Shown: positions 47,390 through 59,477, numbered from the stretch's first letter. The stretch: 64,000 bases of DNA from Cricetomys ansorgei (GCA_026225945.1 JAMJFZ010000107.1:46180501-46244500), one strand, 5' to 3'. The notes: a model not told the origin generated them from the letters alone. Program-made: numbers and translations.

Positions 47390-47810
47390 AACTGTCATTT
47401 ATATCTGTTAGGAGAGGAAAAATCAATTTTTTCCATGGAGTGACACTGGGTATATCAACCATTCCAAGGCAGCCTCTTGTTCCAGAGTGGTTGGCCAACA
47501 TTTATGATGGACTCCCTGGTTTTTTGTGTGCTTTTATTTGGTTACTACATGGTGTTTTTGTTGCTGTTGCTTGTTTGTTTTTGCTTTCATGCTTGGATAT
47601 TGTTTTTTATTTTATTTATTTTTGATTTTCCAAGGTTTTGTTGTACTGGTGTTATGCTTGTTGAGAAAGAACTTAAATGTTGGGTGATTAGAGAGGAGGA
47701 AAGGCTCTGGAAGGACCCAGAGGAAAGTAAGAATATTATCAAAATATATTTAAATTTTAAAAATGTTTTGACTAAAAAATATTATAAAAATTCATCTTCC
47801 CTGATATTAG
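47390..47810 (+). mobile_element. LINE-1 distal 3' region, sense
   Basis: 'tatctgttaggagaggaaaa', 'tgacactgggtatatcaacc', 'agagtggttggccaacat', a T/G-rich stretch (47515-47640) and 'tatcaaaatatatttaaa' at the end. This is the sense counterpart of 45668-46140. In family order it lies downstream of the piece at 46621-47300, so the two may belong to one insertion split by the (GAAT)n tract. Frames at 47386-47625 and 47477-47818 are artefacts. Confidence 0.8.
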
Positions 47811-48373
47811 CATTTTAGTGAGTCAGTGCTAATATTTATACCTGTAATAACAACACAAAAGTTATGATTAAGATGGACTGCATCTAAGATAAAAATATAA
47901 ATATTGGTAACTTTAGCATGAAAGATTCTTCTTTTATGTAGAAATCAGTAGGTTTACACTCCAAAGCTGAAGCATAGGATTCATGAATTCATTGTAAAAC
48001 AGGACAGGTCATCAGCTCCCCACTCCCGTCAGAGCTTATAAGTCTTATCAACAAGATGACCTAATATAGGCACAAAAAACATAGCCACCATTGCATTTAG
48101 TCAATGGCAAAGAAAAAATTAAAACCATACAGTTACTTAACCCCCCGCCCCGTATGAGCACTGAAATAGCCTTTAGAGATGTTCTACACAATAATTTTGC
48201 TTATAGATCATATTCCTGAGCTTAGATACAGGCCTATTACTGATTATAAAAGAGACTTGAAAGTTCACATCATGATAGTAAAGACAACCTCAAATCATAC
48301 TTCCTTCAAATGCTGTTATAATTTTAAATCTCCTTCTAAGAGAGTCAAGTGCAAGTAAATTCATGAAGATGTA
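47811..48373. other. Unique AT-rich DNA
   Basis: A C-run lies at about 48140-48147. Nothing else recognised. Confidence 0.4.
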
Positions 48374-48450
48374 TGTGCCTCAGCTGGCTCATTTGTAAAA
48401 TAAAGAAATAAAACCTGCTCTCGACATCAATGAATATAATGGTAATAACA
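48374..48450 (+). mobile_element. MIR fragment, sense
   Basis: 'gtgcctcagctggctcattt' and 'gtaaaataaagaaataaaac' match the MIR core sense strand. Confidence 0.65.
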
Positions 48451-48528
48451 GGAATACCAGATGTTATATGCTGTCCAGAATTACATACTTAACTGTGCAC
48501 AGAGTTGAAAAGAAATCTCTAATGGCTA

Positions 48529-48549
48529 CTTATTATTATTATTATTATT
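48529..48549. repeat. Short (TTA)n run
   Basis: Seven TTA units; encodes the Tyr run in the frame at 48468-48770. Confidence 0.95.
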
Positions 48550-50279
48550 TTGTCAAGGATGTCTTCAAATTGAAGGAGCTTCAATATCATTTCCTTGAAT
48601 TAGTAGTGTTTATGGAGAGTCTGCATATCAAAGGAATTGATATCCTAGGACTAGAACATTCACTTCACTGTTATCTTTACTGCATTAATTTACTAATATC
48701 TTCTAGTGTGACTGTTTCTGCTTGTGCTTTATTGGTTGGTTGGTTAATGGCTTCTTTTGTTAGTTTTTGAGAATAGATTATATCAACAAATGATTTTGTC
48801 CCAATTAAAACCCAAACTCTTCTATTGAAGTCACATTCAGATCAAATACACAAATAGCAAGAAAACTAAGTTAATCACAGAATTTCTCCACCGGTCCTTT
48901 TGAGCTACAGCCAAATTAAATGTGAGCATCTGGCTCATGAAAATGCATCAAATGATTAGCAGTGTCATATAAGACAGGGTTTCCACCACAAAAAATACAC
49001 GATGATATCATGGCTCTGTAAAAACCAGCACTAGACATTTGGGCAGTTCTTTAAATGATTTAATCACTGGCAAACAATATGTTTTCAGTACTGTTGTATA
49101 TTCCTTGGCGATCTAACAATCAAAAGAATAATTCCTTTGTTCATTTTATTCCTCTCCAATATAATGTGCTACTTTCCTGCATGACCTCTCTCAAGAGCTA
49201 GCTTCAAAATATAAATTTAAAGTAAAATACCTTAATATTTTTACTCAAGTGAACAGCATATCTAATGCACCTTAAGAGTTTCTATAAGAAAACTGAGTTC
49301 TAAAATAACAAATCTAAACAATTGCTAAAAGAAAAAAAAAAAAAAAAAGCTAAAGAAAAATAAATAGTAAGGGAAAATCTTTGAGACCACAAGCTTTAAG
49401 AGACTGATTAATGCTAAATCTTACTGAATGACACGATGCAGTTGTGAAATCAGCAGAATAATAAATACAAATTTTGTACTTTATACGTTACCTACACATT
49501 TTTCTTCAAAATTTTTCATCGTTTCTCTTTCTACAAACATCCATAAGAGTATAGTTTCAAACATTATAGTATCTGTCACTCATGACAAGCCAGTTGGGCA
49601 ATTTCTCAAATTTCAATTTAGATAGTATTTATTTTATATTTACTTGAGATAGTTAACATAATCAGTACTCTGTGTACCATACTTGAATTTGGAATGTGAT
49701 TTGAATAGCATTCATTACCAATTAATAAGTTCTTTAGTAAACAGAAATTGTATATTTGCAAGTCTATATTTATTGACTTATGCTAGAGTTTCAGTACATT
49801 ACATTAGGAGTTAATGACTGTTCCATGTGCTGAGAGAGTTGCATATTATAAAAAATAATCATATCACACACACTCCTGAAAATGAAGTTCCAATAAAATT
49901 AGTTCCTATTCTTAATGGCACACATATAAACAAAATGTCACCCGATTCCTGATTCATTGCAATTAATCACACACTGCTGGTCCATAGCACTCTCCTCCAT
50001 CAATCTTAATTGTCACGTGCAAATGTACAGCCCCACTTTTACTGTCATTTTTGGTCCTATCTTATGCCATCCCTATTGCCATTTTTTACTGTTACTAATT
50101 TTTCAAGAACACTGACATATTGGATATTTGCTTCTTTCTTGTCCCTTTAATTTAATTGCAATTAAAAGTAGCATCTCTGTCATTTTTTCCATTACTACAT
50201 CCTTCTTTAATAGCCTGGCAATTTCCTGGAATGCTGAAAGTCTATAACTGTTGAATGTATGACTAATCAAATTAACATC
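48550..50279. other. Unique AT-rich DNA
   Basis: An A-run lies at about 49331-49348. No element or gene recognised. Confidence 0.45.
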
Positions 50280-50560
50280 CTGAGTCCTGTCTCCTACCCT
50301 GGACTTGCTCCTTAGGTGAAGTTCTGCCTACTTTTGCTCTCACCCAGACCACTCTCTAAACTGCTGCCTAAATCATCATTTCCAAAGGCTAAGCTGGTCA
50401 TGCTACTTTTATGCTTAATTTCTGCTAAAATGCACTTAGCCCTTTCTCTTCCTTCATCATCAGACTACCTTTCCTGGAAGCTGAGCTTCAGAATTGAATG
50501 TGAATGCCATCCTCTTGAGAAAACTTTTCAGAAGAATTTCAGACCTTGGTTGAATTAACC
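50280..50560 (+). mobile_element. Possible ancient L2 fragment
   Basis: 'aagctggtcatgctactttt' followed by a 'cctttctcttccttcatc' segment and 'gaatgccatcctcttgag' then 'aaacttttcagaag' stand in the order of the L2 blocks around 'gatcatgtcactcccctgc' and 'cacctcctccaagaagcc'. Similarity is weak. The 80-codon frame at 50316-50558 coincides with it. Confidence 0.4.
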
Positions 50561-51589
50561 AATGTAGACAATCGACCACTTGGCATTTTTAACTTTCATT
50601 TTATTTAACTTCCTTGTAGCATTAACTGATTAAAATTCATTTTCTCTATTACTACAGTTCAAAGCCTAATGGATACAAATAGTCTTCTTGTGTCTATCTT
50701 CACTGCTGACCAAAATCAAGGGAATAATTAACTACTACTAAAAACGTATTTAAACATATATTGAATGTTGCACATGAGGATATTTGAGGTTGTACAGATG
50801 TCATAGAAGCTGTGTTGTCACTCTTAGCGTGAAAAGTCTTTACATTCGATTAGGGAAAAGTTAATCAATCTTAACTACTAGAAGTTTTATTTGTCCAGTG
50901 TACCTTTTCAATGTACTACAATTACATTAAGATCACATAACATTGAATAATGTGATTGATATAATACTGAAAAAAATTGGAGCAAGAATCTTTATCAAAT
51001 TGATAATACATGTTATTGATGTGTGGATAAAAGATGACCCTGCACAAACGTAAAACATCAGCTCTAAGAGATGGTATTAAGTATCAGTTTTTTTCTCTTT
51101 CATGTTATAGGCAAAACTATTTAGCTCCCATCGTCAGCAACAATGCTGACTATTCCTGCCTCTCTGCTACTGAGGTGTGATTGATCCTCACTGCATCCTC
51201 TCATACTACTGATAAATCTTCCATTAATTTTCCTGAAGATGTGCTTCAAGCAAATGATGCCTCTGTGATCTACCTCATTCCAAGTTCAATGTGGAATCGT
51301 CATTTTAAACATGAATTTTACTTGGAGAGCCCTCAAACTTACTTCTGAAAGATATCATATTTACTTATAGGAATGATTTTCGGGTATTAGATAAAACATT
51401 TTGTGGTGTTAGTGATAATTTCATGACTAATTATATGTCAAAACTCAAAATACTATATTCTAGAGTTGATTGTTGTACTAAAGAAAATAGGTATCAAGGA
51501 AGACAATTTAAAAAAAGAACATTGTTTCTTAACTGCTCAGTGGTTTTCAAATCCACAAAAGGTTAGTGGGTGCACTTGTAAGGAAACAA
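50561..51589. other. Unique AT-rich DNA
   Basis: Nothing recognised. 51115-51300 has a more even composition. Confidence 0.4.
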
Positions 51590-52324
51590 GAGCAGAAACC
51601 TGCGACTAGAGAGGTAGGAGTCCTTGGGGTGAACCTACTACTATTATTCTACCAAATGAACGTGGTAATAAACACTCCTAAATGATTTACTGATACACCT
51701 GTAGATAAGTGCATCTCTCAATCCTCATTAAAGAAGCCTTCCTTTGAAGGGAAGCTGATTAACACAGAGACTCACAACTGGTCAAAGTACAGAGAATAAG
51801 TGACTTGTCCCTACATGGGACTCTATATTATAGCCCTTGGCCAAAGACTCAGGGAATGTTGCAAAATAAAGGAGCATGAAAACCAAGAGAGCCAGAGGCA
51901 ATGGATGACTACAAAGAAACTATTTTCTGAACACAAAGGGAAGTTGTATATATAAACTCGACAGTCATGATGACATGGAGTTGAGCTGTGCAAGCTCATG
52001 ACAAACCAAATCTCAGGATGGAGGAGGGTAGGTAGGCATGGAGTTCCACCCTAGCTGAGGAGCTAGTGGTAATTAATAGCTGCCATAGAGGGATAGCTGC
52101 CATAGATTTATTTACGAGTATGCCTCCCAGTAGGCTTAACACTCTCCAGTAGATGGCCACGCACCTGCAAGTGTATAGGAAGCACTAGTGGGACTTGATG
52201 AATTAAGAAAAATAAGGGAGCAAAGGTATGGGTAAGACATGGGGAGGGTCTGGAAAGAGATCTAGGAGAGTGAATATGACCAAAATAGAAGCAAAGTGTG
52301 TAATTGTCAAAGAATTAACAATTT
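51590..52324 (+). mobile_element. LINE-1 3' region, older Lx-like subfamily
   Basis: Landmarks: 'gaacctactactattattc', 'gtgcatctctcaatcctc', 'aacacagagactcacaac', 'agagccagaggcaatgg', 'gtgcaagctcatgacaaac', 'cctagctgaggagctag', 'ctccagtagatggccacg' and 'gtcaaagaattaaca' at the end. This is the sense version of the region at 28917-30030. No ORF2 is present. Confidence 0.85.
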
Positions 52325-54294
52325 TTTGTTTGTTTGTTTTCTTTTTTATATAAAATAACATTTTAAAAGAAGACAAGAGAAAGATTTCTTCAGAGCCCTC
52401 CTCTTCTATCTTGGATCAGGCACTGGGCTTTTAGTTGTTGGTTACTTCACGGCCTCATGGTATGCACCTGATGCCTGGTACAAGGCAGAAAACAGAATTC
52501 TTTGTTTGTTAGAAAGTGACAGTAAATTTACACAAAAGAAAGCAGAAATAATGGTAAATTCCATAACATTATGTAATACTAACATTTTTTTTAATGAAAT
52601 GAAGCAATCCCTTGACATAGTAATTGCCAACAGTAGCCCTCAAATAGATGTACTCCATGCCTTCAAAGTCTTTCAGTTTACTTGAATACAACTATTTGAA
52701 TTGCAACTGCCCCAAGTTCTCCCTCCTCTTCCTCCTGATAATATCCATTCTGATACTAAGAATCAAACTCCACTGTCATTGTGTTTTATAATTGTAGCTT
52801 CTCAGCATCATTTTGTCTTTAATTTATTTTTGTTACAGGGCTGAGTTTTTGTTCTGTTTCATACACTTGGTTTTCTTTTGCCACATTAGGTAATTGAAAG
52901 GTGATCCTAATCCTTTGTGTACTCTCCGATAATCAATTTTCATCTGTATGGCATAACTGACAGCACGTGAAGAAGAAACAATCTTGTATCTCCTTCTGAG
53001 GCATTTCACTATTTTCTTTAATAACCATGCTAGTGTACACAGTTTGAAAAATATTCATTTCTTAAAGGCACTGAATGGTTAAAGTTTACAAGCCCTCAAG
53101 TAAGAACAGACTCATACATTTGCTTTAGTGTTTTCCTTGGCTAGACATAGACAATTTTTAGCGAGTGTGCTTATCTCTTTCCATGTGAGTTAAGGAAGAA
53201 AAATAATAATAAGGGTTTCTTTCTCAATTACTTTGTTAACTGTTCAATAGATGATCATTCATTTGTTCTATGAAGAAGGGAAGTGACTGTGATAAACACT
53301 CCCTAGCCTTTCTTTATTGTGGCAGAAAACACTATTACCAACCAAACTTGTACAAGCATGATGTTATTGAAAAAGAGGAGTATTCAGAGTGCTAGAAATG
53401 TAATTCCAGATAGACCGACAATAATTCTCATACTGTCCAGCTTCAGCTAATACAAAACGACAATGGGCAAAGGGAAGATCCATTTCCTTCTTGGAAGAAT
53501 TCCAAGTTGTCTGAGCAGATGAAATTTTTCTTTATGTACAAATGGTCACTAATGCTTTCATTGGTCATTGATTGTACATAATAATTTAGGCCTGAAAAGA
53601 AAACATCTTAGAATATTTTCTCAATAAAACGTGGCTGCTGTTTTCATAAAAATGAGTACAGAAAAAAAAGATCTTCTGAGTAGTATGGAAACATATCATG
53701 TAACTATTTTTCATAAAAGAGCACAAAATGCTGAAGAAGCCACAGCTACCAAAATGTGAAAGAAAATTCTATTACAAAGTATGTACAATCAGTATAAATT
53801 TTCACAGGATCAACTTTCCTAGTATCAACTATCTAATGAGAAAATATATGATGTGGTTTCTACAGATATCTATGACATCCATATTCTTTCTATCAAAACA
53901 ATATATCCAGTACTATGAAATACTCTGTATAAGCTTTTCCTAATACACATTATATTAATATTCTTATGATAACTTCATTTTAAAACCTCATTTCACATGA
54001 AAAATGTTTTACTGTTTTATCTTGGCATTTGTTGGGCATGTTGTGTGCTGATTCTAACAGCAAGATTCAGTTGCTCCAGGACATTGAATCTTCACCTTAG
54101 ACAACAGCCAACTCTAGACCTGGACACAACTTCATCAAACTGTTTAATATGCTATGTATATACCTGTTAAAATAACGTTATGGCGCTTAATGGAGAGTCC
54201 AGAGTTGAAATTTCCAATGCTTTTTATTAATCACAAAGTATGTCAAATCTCAGGGAATTCTATACCCGGGCAGCTAGACAGAGAGCTCACTCCA
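52325..54294. other. Unique AT-rich DNA, about 2 kb
   Basis: No element recognised. Frames at 52442-52630 and 53728-53943 lack any recognisable domain. Confidence 0.45.
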
Positions 54295-54400
54295 AAGCTT
54301 CTTCATCCATCCTCTCCTCTCTGTTCTCTTTTTTTCCTTCTGCTCCTACTACTCCTCCCCCTCCTACTCCCTCCTCCCTCCTCACTCCACCCCTCAATTC
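54295..54400. repeat. Polypyrimidine tract, imperfect CTCC/TCC
   Basis: About 100 bases with few purines on the plus strand, made of CTCCT, CCCTCCT and CTACT units. The Ser/Pro/Leu-rich frames at 54154-54498 and 54240-54506 arise from it. Confidence 0.85.
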
Positions 54401-55640
54401 CCAGGTGTTTTCTTCCTGTTTTCACACAGACCCTCAATCAACAAATAACAGGAACCTCCTGTGGGGGGGTAGAAGCTGGGGCTGGCACAGAGGTGTAAAC
54501 AAGTAAGAGACTAATCTCAACGAAAATATTATCCACAACCAAAATACCACAACATATACCTATACATTTTCAGTGTGTTTATGGGACTAATTCTCCCCAC
54601 CAAGTGCAGGATTTTTGTTTTATAGAGTTCTAGGTATATTAGCAGTGTTGTTTTTGTTATTATGGATTCAGCCACCTAAAGATACTTGAGCACTAGAGAC
54701 TCCAAGTCCAAACCAAACCACTGAGTCAGTGAGTTGAAAACGCATATTTTCCCTTAGAGAATAATACAGAGTTCCAGAAATATTTGCTAGTCCAAGTGTT
54801 GTTAGAAACCTATGATTTAAAGCAGTACAAAGGCAGCTGTTCAAACTAGTAGGTGACTGTAATGTCTCGTCATTAAGTTGCTTTCATATTTCCTGTTGCA
54901 AATTAGGATTGAGCTGAGATGTAGGACCAGACAGAGCTACGCTTGTGGAGAGAGGACACATAATAGCTATGCCAATCTTTAATAAGCCTGAAAAGGTTCC
55001 TGAAGTCACTACCTTTTCCAAGGTTGCTTCAGATTTATTCCAAAAACTGTGGAGCAACTAATATTTGGTACATACTTCATTATGCTATAGACAATTCCTC
55101 TCTGAGACCCTAGAAACTTAGTGTCAAATGAGGAAATAGGAACTGCAGGACAATGGGTTCAGTTTCAGCTTATCACAGTGTCACTTAACAACAAGTATTG
55201 CTACAATCCAGAAAATAAGAGCATTTCATAGCCTTACAGGCAGTGTAAAGATTCTGTTCCTTCTTTCATTCACAGTTGCAAACACCAACTTACAAATTCT
55301 TACACAAAATAGTTACAAGAGGTAATCGGAAACCTTAAACAGGCCTTTCTTAATTGTTTATGATCACACCTGAAGGTCGCAGTCACATAGCTGCCACTTT
55401 GCTCTGCTGGAGTCACAGCCATGACAGGATGCTACCTTAGCCTTGATCAAACTGATGAAATCAGAGTAAGAGGGAGCCCAGACATATATCAAGGGATTAT
55501 TTCCTTTACACCAGAGAAACACTTTCAAGAATTCATGCCTGGCAGATGAGGATGCTGGTATATAACGGGCATGCCAACTCATTTTGTTCATTTATCAGAT
55601 CTCTTCAGTATAGAACAGGTAATCTCGTGTCTATGGTCAG

Positions 55641-55641
<1 letters not shown>
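54401..55641. other. Unique DNA, partly less AT-rich
   Basis: No element recognised with confidence. 55350-55560 has an even composition and a 75-codon minus-strand frame (55364-55591) with no recognisable domain. Confidence 0.45.
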
Positions 55642-55700
<59 letters not shown>

Positions 55701-55714
55701 TATATTATATATAC
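55642..55714. repeat. (AT)n microsatellite
   Basis: Perfect AT to about 55693, then TAATATATATATTATATATA to 55714. It gives the Ile-Tyr run of the frame at 55546-55776. Confidence 0.97.
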
Positions 55715-56757
55715 ATGCACCAACATGGCCTCAAGATAAACACTATCTGAAAGTTTTAAGCAGTTTTAAGCTTTAAATACACAGCTTGGAAATCTCAAGA
55801 CACCTCCACCTGGCACTAACTGTTAAAATCAAAAGTGGTATGGCTCCCAGGGGGTTCTTTTACTAAGTGGATGCTTTCAGTATGAAGTTATCGCTAGTAA
55901 CATCCATGAGATCTGAGACTAAGACATGATCAGCACCTAATCTCGTGGTTAGATATTTCCTAGGCAGACCCCAAAGCTGTGTTTGGGTGTGAGACATTTG
56001 ATTGAGAAGATCTTTCAGGAATTGCTATAAAACCCATAGAAGAACCCACTTCCTTGCATCAAAGGCATGCTCAATATTACCTCAGCTTAGCCACTACTCC
56101 GTTCACAGCACTCAGCAGTCTTGAACAGACACCCAAGAGATCTCTTTGCTGAGTGTGGCCTGTCCTTCACTTCTGTCCTTGACCATCTCCAAGTGTGAAC
56201 TCCAAGTGTAAACTGAAATTCACGTCAATCCACATCATCAAACCAAGAGCACAGCAGAAGCTGGCATTATCTCTGTTACTTGTTTAACACAGAAAGATGA
56301 CATGACACTGGCCACCCATTTATTTAAACCTAGGAATTTCATCATTTGGTATTAGTTATATATCAATTACCGCATAGATGCCTGTTCTGTGCCTCAGCTC
56401 TTTAAATGCCTGTATGATACACTTCCTTTTAATAATCCTACAAATAATGAATGAAAACTGTGCCTTAAGATAAATATAAAAATAACTTTAACAGAAATTG
56501 ATGAATCATATTTCTAAAATTTAAAATTTCATATTCCCATTAATAATATAAGAGCTATTCCACTGTATTTTTTACTGAAATTCTGATAATTTTTATCTTT
56601 TTTCTTAAAAAAAAACTCTATTAGCATCTATTGGTATTAGGCTATTGGGTAGTCTATTTGAATAATGAATATTGCACAGATATGCAGTTCATTTTATTGA
56701 AACCCAATATTCACAGCTAAACTCATATATATTTATTATTTTATTTATTATTCATTT
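55715..56757. other. Unique DNA
   Basis: Composition is fairly even from 55790 to 56330 and AT-rich afterwards. No element or gene recognised. Confidence 0.45.
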
Positions 56758-56828
56758 GGTGATGCTGAGAAACCCAGTGCTTTCTTCGTGATAGGCAAAC
56801 ATTCTGCCACTGAGCTGCACCCCCAGCC
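56758..56828 (-). mobile_element. ID-type SINE, minus strand
   Basis: 'ctgccactgagctgcacccc' and 'aacccagtgctttcttcg' are complements of the ID box A and box B regions, preceded by the T-rich complement of the tail. The 68-codon minus-strand frame at 56741-56947 reads through it. Confidence 0.8.
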
Positions 56829-57234
56829 AATGCATTCTTAAGTGCTATCAAGACAAAAGTGGTAATAAACATGTAAATGAAAGTTATGAGAAAAACCAGG
56901 AATATTTTCATACCTTTACGCTTCTTATATTGTTGTACATATAGCATGTATATAATGAATTGTCTTCACATTTCACTTTGAGTCTTTAAAATAAAAAGGA
57001 GTGCTAAGTTTTAGATGTGAGGGTACTGATGTTAGCACCTAACTAACTGCCTAAGCTACTCACTTACTAAATTATAGTAATTGATTTTGAGCCAACAACC
57101 TTTTCTGAGATATTCTGTAACAGATATTGTTATTTCAGAGCAAAGAAAGAATTTGAGTTTGTAATAACAGAAAAGCTTACACAAAGAAAATATAAAATTG
57201 TTCCCAAAGTTTTGAAAACCCTTATATTACTTAC
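56829..57234. other. Unique AT-rich DNA
   Basis: Nothing recognised. Confidence 0.4.
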
Positions 57235-57402
57235 TGTTTTCACTACTGTAACAATATAATGACAAAAGAAAAAAGGTTTTATTTTGGCTCAAAGTTTTCA
57301 TGAACCGACTCTCATGGTGGTCAAGGAACCACAGCAAGAGCTCAAGGCTGCTAGTCACACTATAGCCACAGTCAAGAAACAGAGAATGTTGGTGCTTGCT
57401 TC
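57235..57402 (-). mobile_element. MaLR-type LTR, 3' half, minus strand (host of a nested LTR)
   Basis: 'ttttattttggctcaaag', 'actctcatggtggtcaagg', 'gctgctagtcacactatag' and 'aagaaacagagaatgttgg' are complements of a rodent/mammalian MaLR LTR 3' half. Sequence stops abruptly near 57402 and resumes at 57822. Confidence 0.75.
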
Positions 57403-57821
57403 ATGCACTGGCTAGTTTTATGTCAACTTTACAAAGCCAGAGTTGTCTGAGCTGAGAGAACTTTAGTTGAGAAAATACCTCCATAAGATTTGGCTATAGG
57501 CAAGCCTATCAGGCATTTTCTTAATAAATTATTGATGGAGGAGGTTCAACCTACTCTGAATGTGGACATCCCTGAGAAAGTGGTTCTGGGTTCTATGAGA
57601 AAGCAGACTGAGCAAGCCATAGGAGAAAGCCTATGGAAGCAGAATTCCTCCATGACCTCTTCATTAACTCCTGCCTCCAGATTTTTCCTGTCTTGAAGTT
57701 CTTCCCGTTGCTTCTCTCAGTACACTATGATTCAAGTTATGTGAGCCAAATAAACCCTTTTCTCCCCATTTGATTTTGCTCATGGTGTTTAATCACAGCA
57801 ATATTAACCCTTACCAAAACA
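57403..57821 (+). mobile_element. MaLR-type LTR nested in another LTR
   Basis: A nearly complete copy: 'ctggctagttttatgtcaac', 'gagttgtctgagctgag', 'aaaatacctccataagattt', 'ggcaagcctatcaggcatt', 'ttctgggttctatgagaaag', 'ctcctgcctccagattttt', 'gtgagccaaataaaccc' (polyadenylation signal) and 'gtgtttaatcacagcaatat'. Same family as 2118-2531 but less decayed. Exact ends and target-site duplication could not be fixed by eye. The 68-codon frame at 57490-57696 lies inside it. Confidence 0.88.
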
Positions 57822-57995
57822 CTTAACTTACTATTTTCTTCTGTCCAGAACCCCTTTAATTGGAATGGTTCCACCCATGCTAGGAATGAATCTTTTCTCT
57901 TCAGTTAAATCACTCTGAAAACACCCTCATAATCACACTCAAAAGTGTGTTTCCATGGTGATTCTAAATCCAGTCAAATTGGCAATCTTTTTAAT
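57822..57995 (-). mobile_element. MaLR-type LTR, 5' half, minus strand (host, continued)
   Basis: 'tcttctgtccagaacccc' continues the host LTR exactly where it was interrupted. It is followed by 'tggaatggttccacccatg' and 'ggtgattctaaatccagtc' with 'aaattggcaatc' at the outer end. Confidence 0.75.
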
Positions 57996-58796
57996 TAATG
58001 ATTGCAAACCACAAAGAGCTATAATCATTTTGAGCCAAATGACATGAGTACTTTAGAAGTAACACCTTTGTTAAATTTGAACTATAAACAAACAAAAAAA
58101 AACCAACACCTTTTATGGTAAAATATGTATTTCTTTATAAAGTTAGAACTTTGGGGTAAATCTTCATTGTTCTAATGGGAATTATTAACGTAAAAAGCTA
58201 CAACAAAAGATGGCAAAGTGAAGGAGATACAACTTAGCTCAACCATAGTTTGGACTTAATAGTCTAAAATCCTTATATATTTTCTTTCTTGTATTGAGTT
58301 TTATATCATATGTTAGGGTAAAAGCCACCGCTTGCTCTGAGAAAGTAGAGCGATATTTAAGACACTATGGTAGACTAAAAGGTCATCTGTGCGCCACAAA
58401 AACATGAACTTTGTATTCCAAAGTTTAAATGTTTCAAGTTAAAAGAATCACTGAGATTTAGTCAATAATATCATGTGCAAAACAGTTAAAGATTTCAAAA
58501 CACTCTGTAGAAGACACACAATAGCTTTAAACAGTTATCCACTAGAGGCAGAACATTTAATAACCACACAGAGGACACAGAAAAAGGATGAACGGGAGAT
58601 GAAATGTGATCTGCACCCATAGAAGACACAGACACAGAATAAAAGGAAGAGGGAATTGAATTTGATCTGCACCCAGGTGTGACTGAAGTGCCATGAAATT
58701 ATCAACTCAAGACAAGTGCATGTAATTGCAATACTAAACAAAGACACTGAAAAACACAACCAGGCATTGCTGAGATTAAAGAAAGGTAATTTATAT
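57996..58796. other. Unique AT-rich DNA
   Basis: No element recognised. The 127-codon minus-strand frame at 58535-58918, the longest in the window, depends on the (GA)n tract that follows and has no recognisable domain. Confidence 0.45.
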
Positions 58797-58811
58797 GAGA
58801 GAGAGAGAGAA

Positions 58812-58848
<37 letters not shown>
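58797..58848. repeat. (GA)n dinucleotide repeat
   Basis: GA units with one AAGGG interruption near 58811. On the minus strand it gives a Ser-Leu run. Confidence 0.97.
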
Positions 58849-59359
58849 ATGCACTGCAGGAAGATGCTATGTAGCATAGATCCAAGATTATTGCCCAAGA
58901 AGCTTCATCATAAACCATAGAAAATTCAAAAACTAAAAATTAAAATTAAAATAAAATGAAGTTGGGAAATGAAAATTCACTTTGAAGGACCAATACTAAA
59001 AGCAAAGAAAAAGCTGGACACACAGTTTAAAATGTGTTTGATTTACTGTTTTAAAATTTACTTAAATGAGGAACTGACTCCCACAGATGATCATGATAGG
59101 CTATTAAAATTTCTTATCTTCAAATCTCCCTGAAAACATTTTGATAAATAAACAGATCTTATAACTGAAATCCTAATTATGATATAATATCAATTTGTTT
59201 TATTTATGGGAAATAATATTTATAAATGTCACAGAAACTCACCTCCAATTATGGCTTTTGTTTCCATGTTAAGCACTGTACAGAACATATGTGTCAGAAG
59301 ACAGTTTTTATCTAAACTCAACACAAATTCAATGACTCTATTATTATATCTTTGCTTGC
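58849..59359. other. Unique AT-rich DNA
   Basis: A-rich near 58920-58960. Nothing else recognised. Confidence 0.4.
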
Positions 59360-59477
59360 TTTTTTTTTGAGAGAGAATATCTCAATATGTGGCCCAGGCT
59401 GCCCTTGAACGCACGACACTCCTGCCTCTGCTTTCTGACTGCTGAAATTTGAGTTCTATGCTACCACACCTGGTCTA
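59360..59477 (-). mobile_element. B1-like SINE, minus strand
   Basis: T-run, then 'gagagagaatatctcaatatg', 'ggcccaggctgcccttgaac' and 'ctaccacacctggtctag' are complements of B1 blocks in order. Shorter than a full B1, so either an early form or internally deleted. Confidence 0.8.

Noticed and set aside
47477..47818. 113-codon frame with a hydrophobic Leu/Phe segment resembling a membrane helix
   Set aside because: The hydrophobic part is the T/G-rich stretch of an L1 3' UTR.
54154..54498. 114-codon frame rich in Ser, Pro and Leu
   Set aside because: Generated by a polypyrimidine tract, and overlapped by a similar frame in another phase (54240-54506), which is typical of low-complexity DNA.
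58535..58918. Longest open frame in the window, 127 codons, minus strand
   Set aside because: Its middle is a Ser-Leu run translated from a (GA)n microsatellite. The rest is Cys/Phe-rich with no domain, and there is no promoter or splice context.
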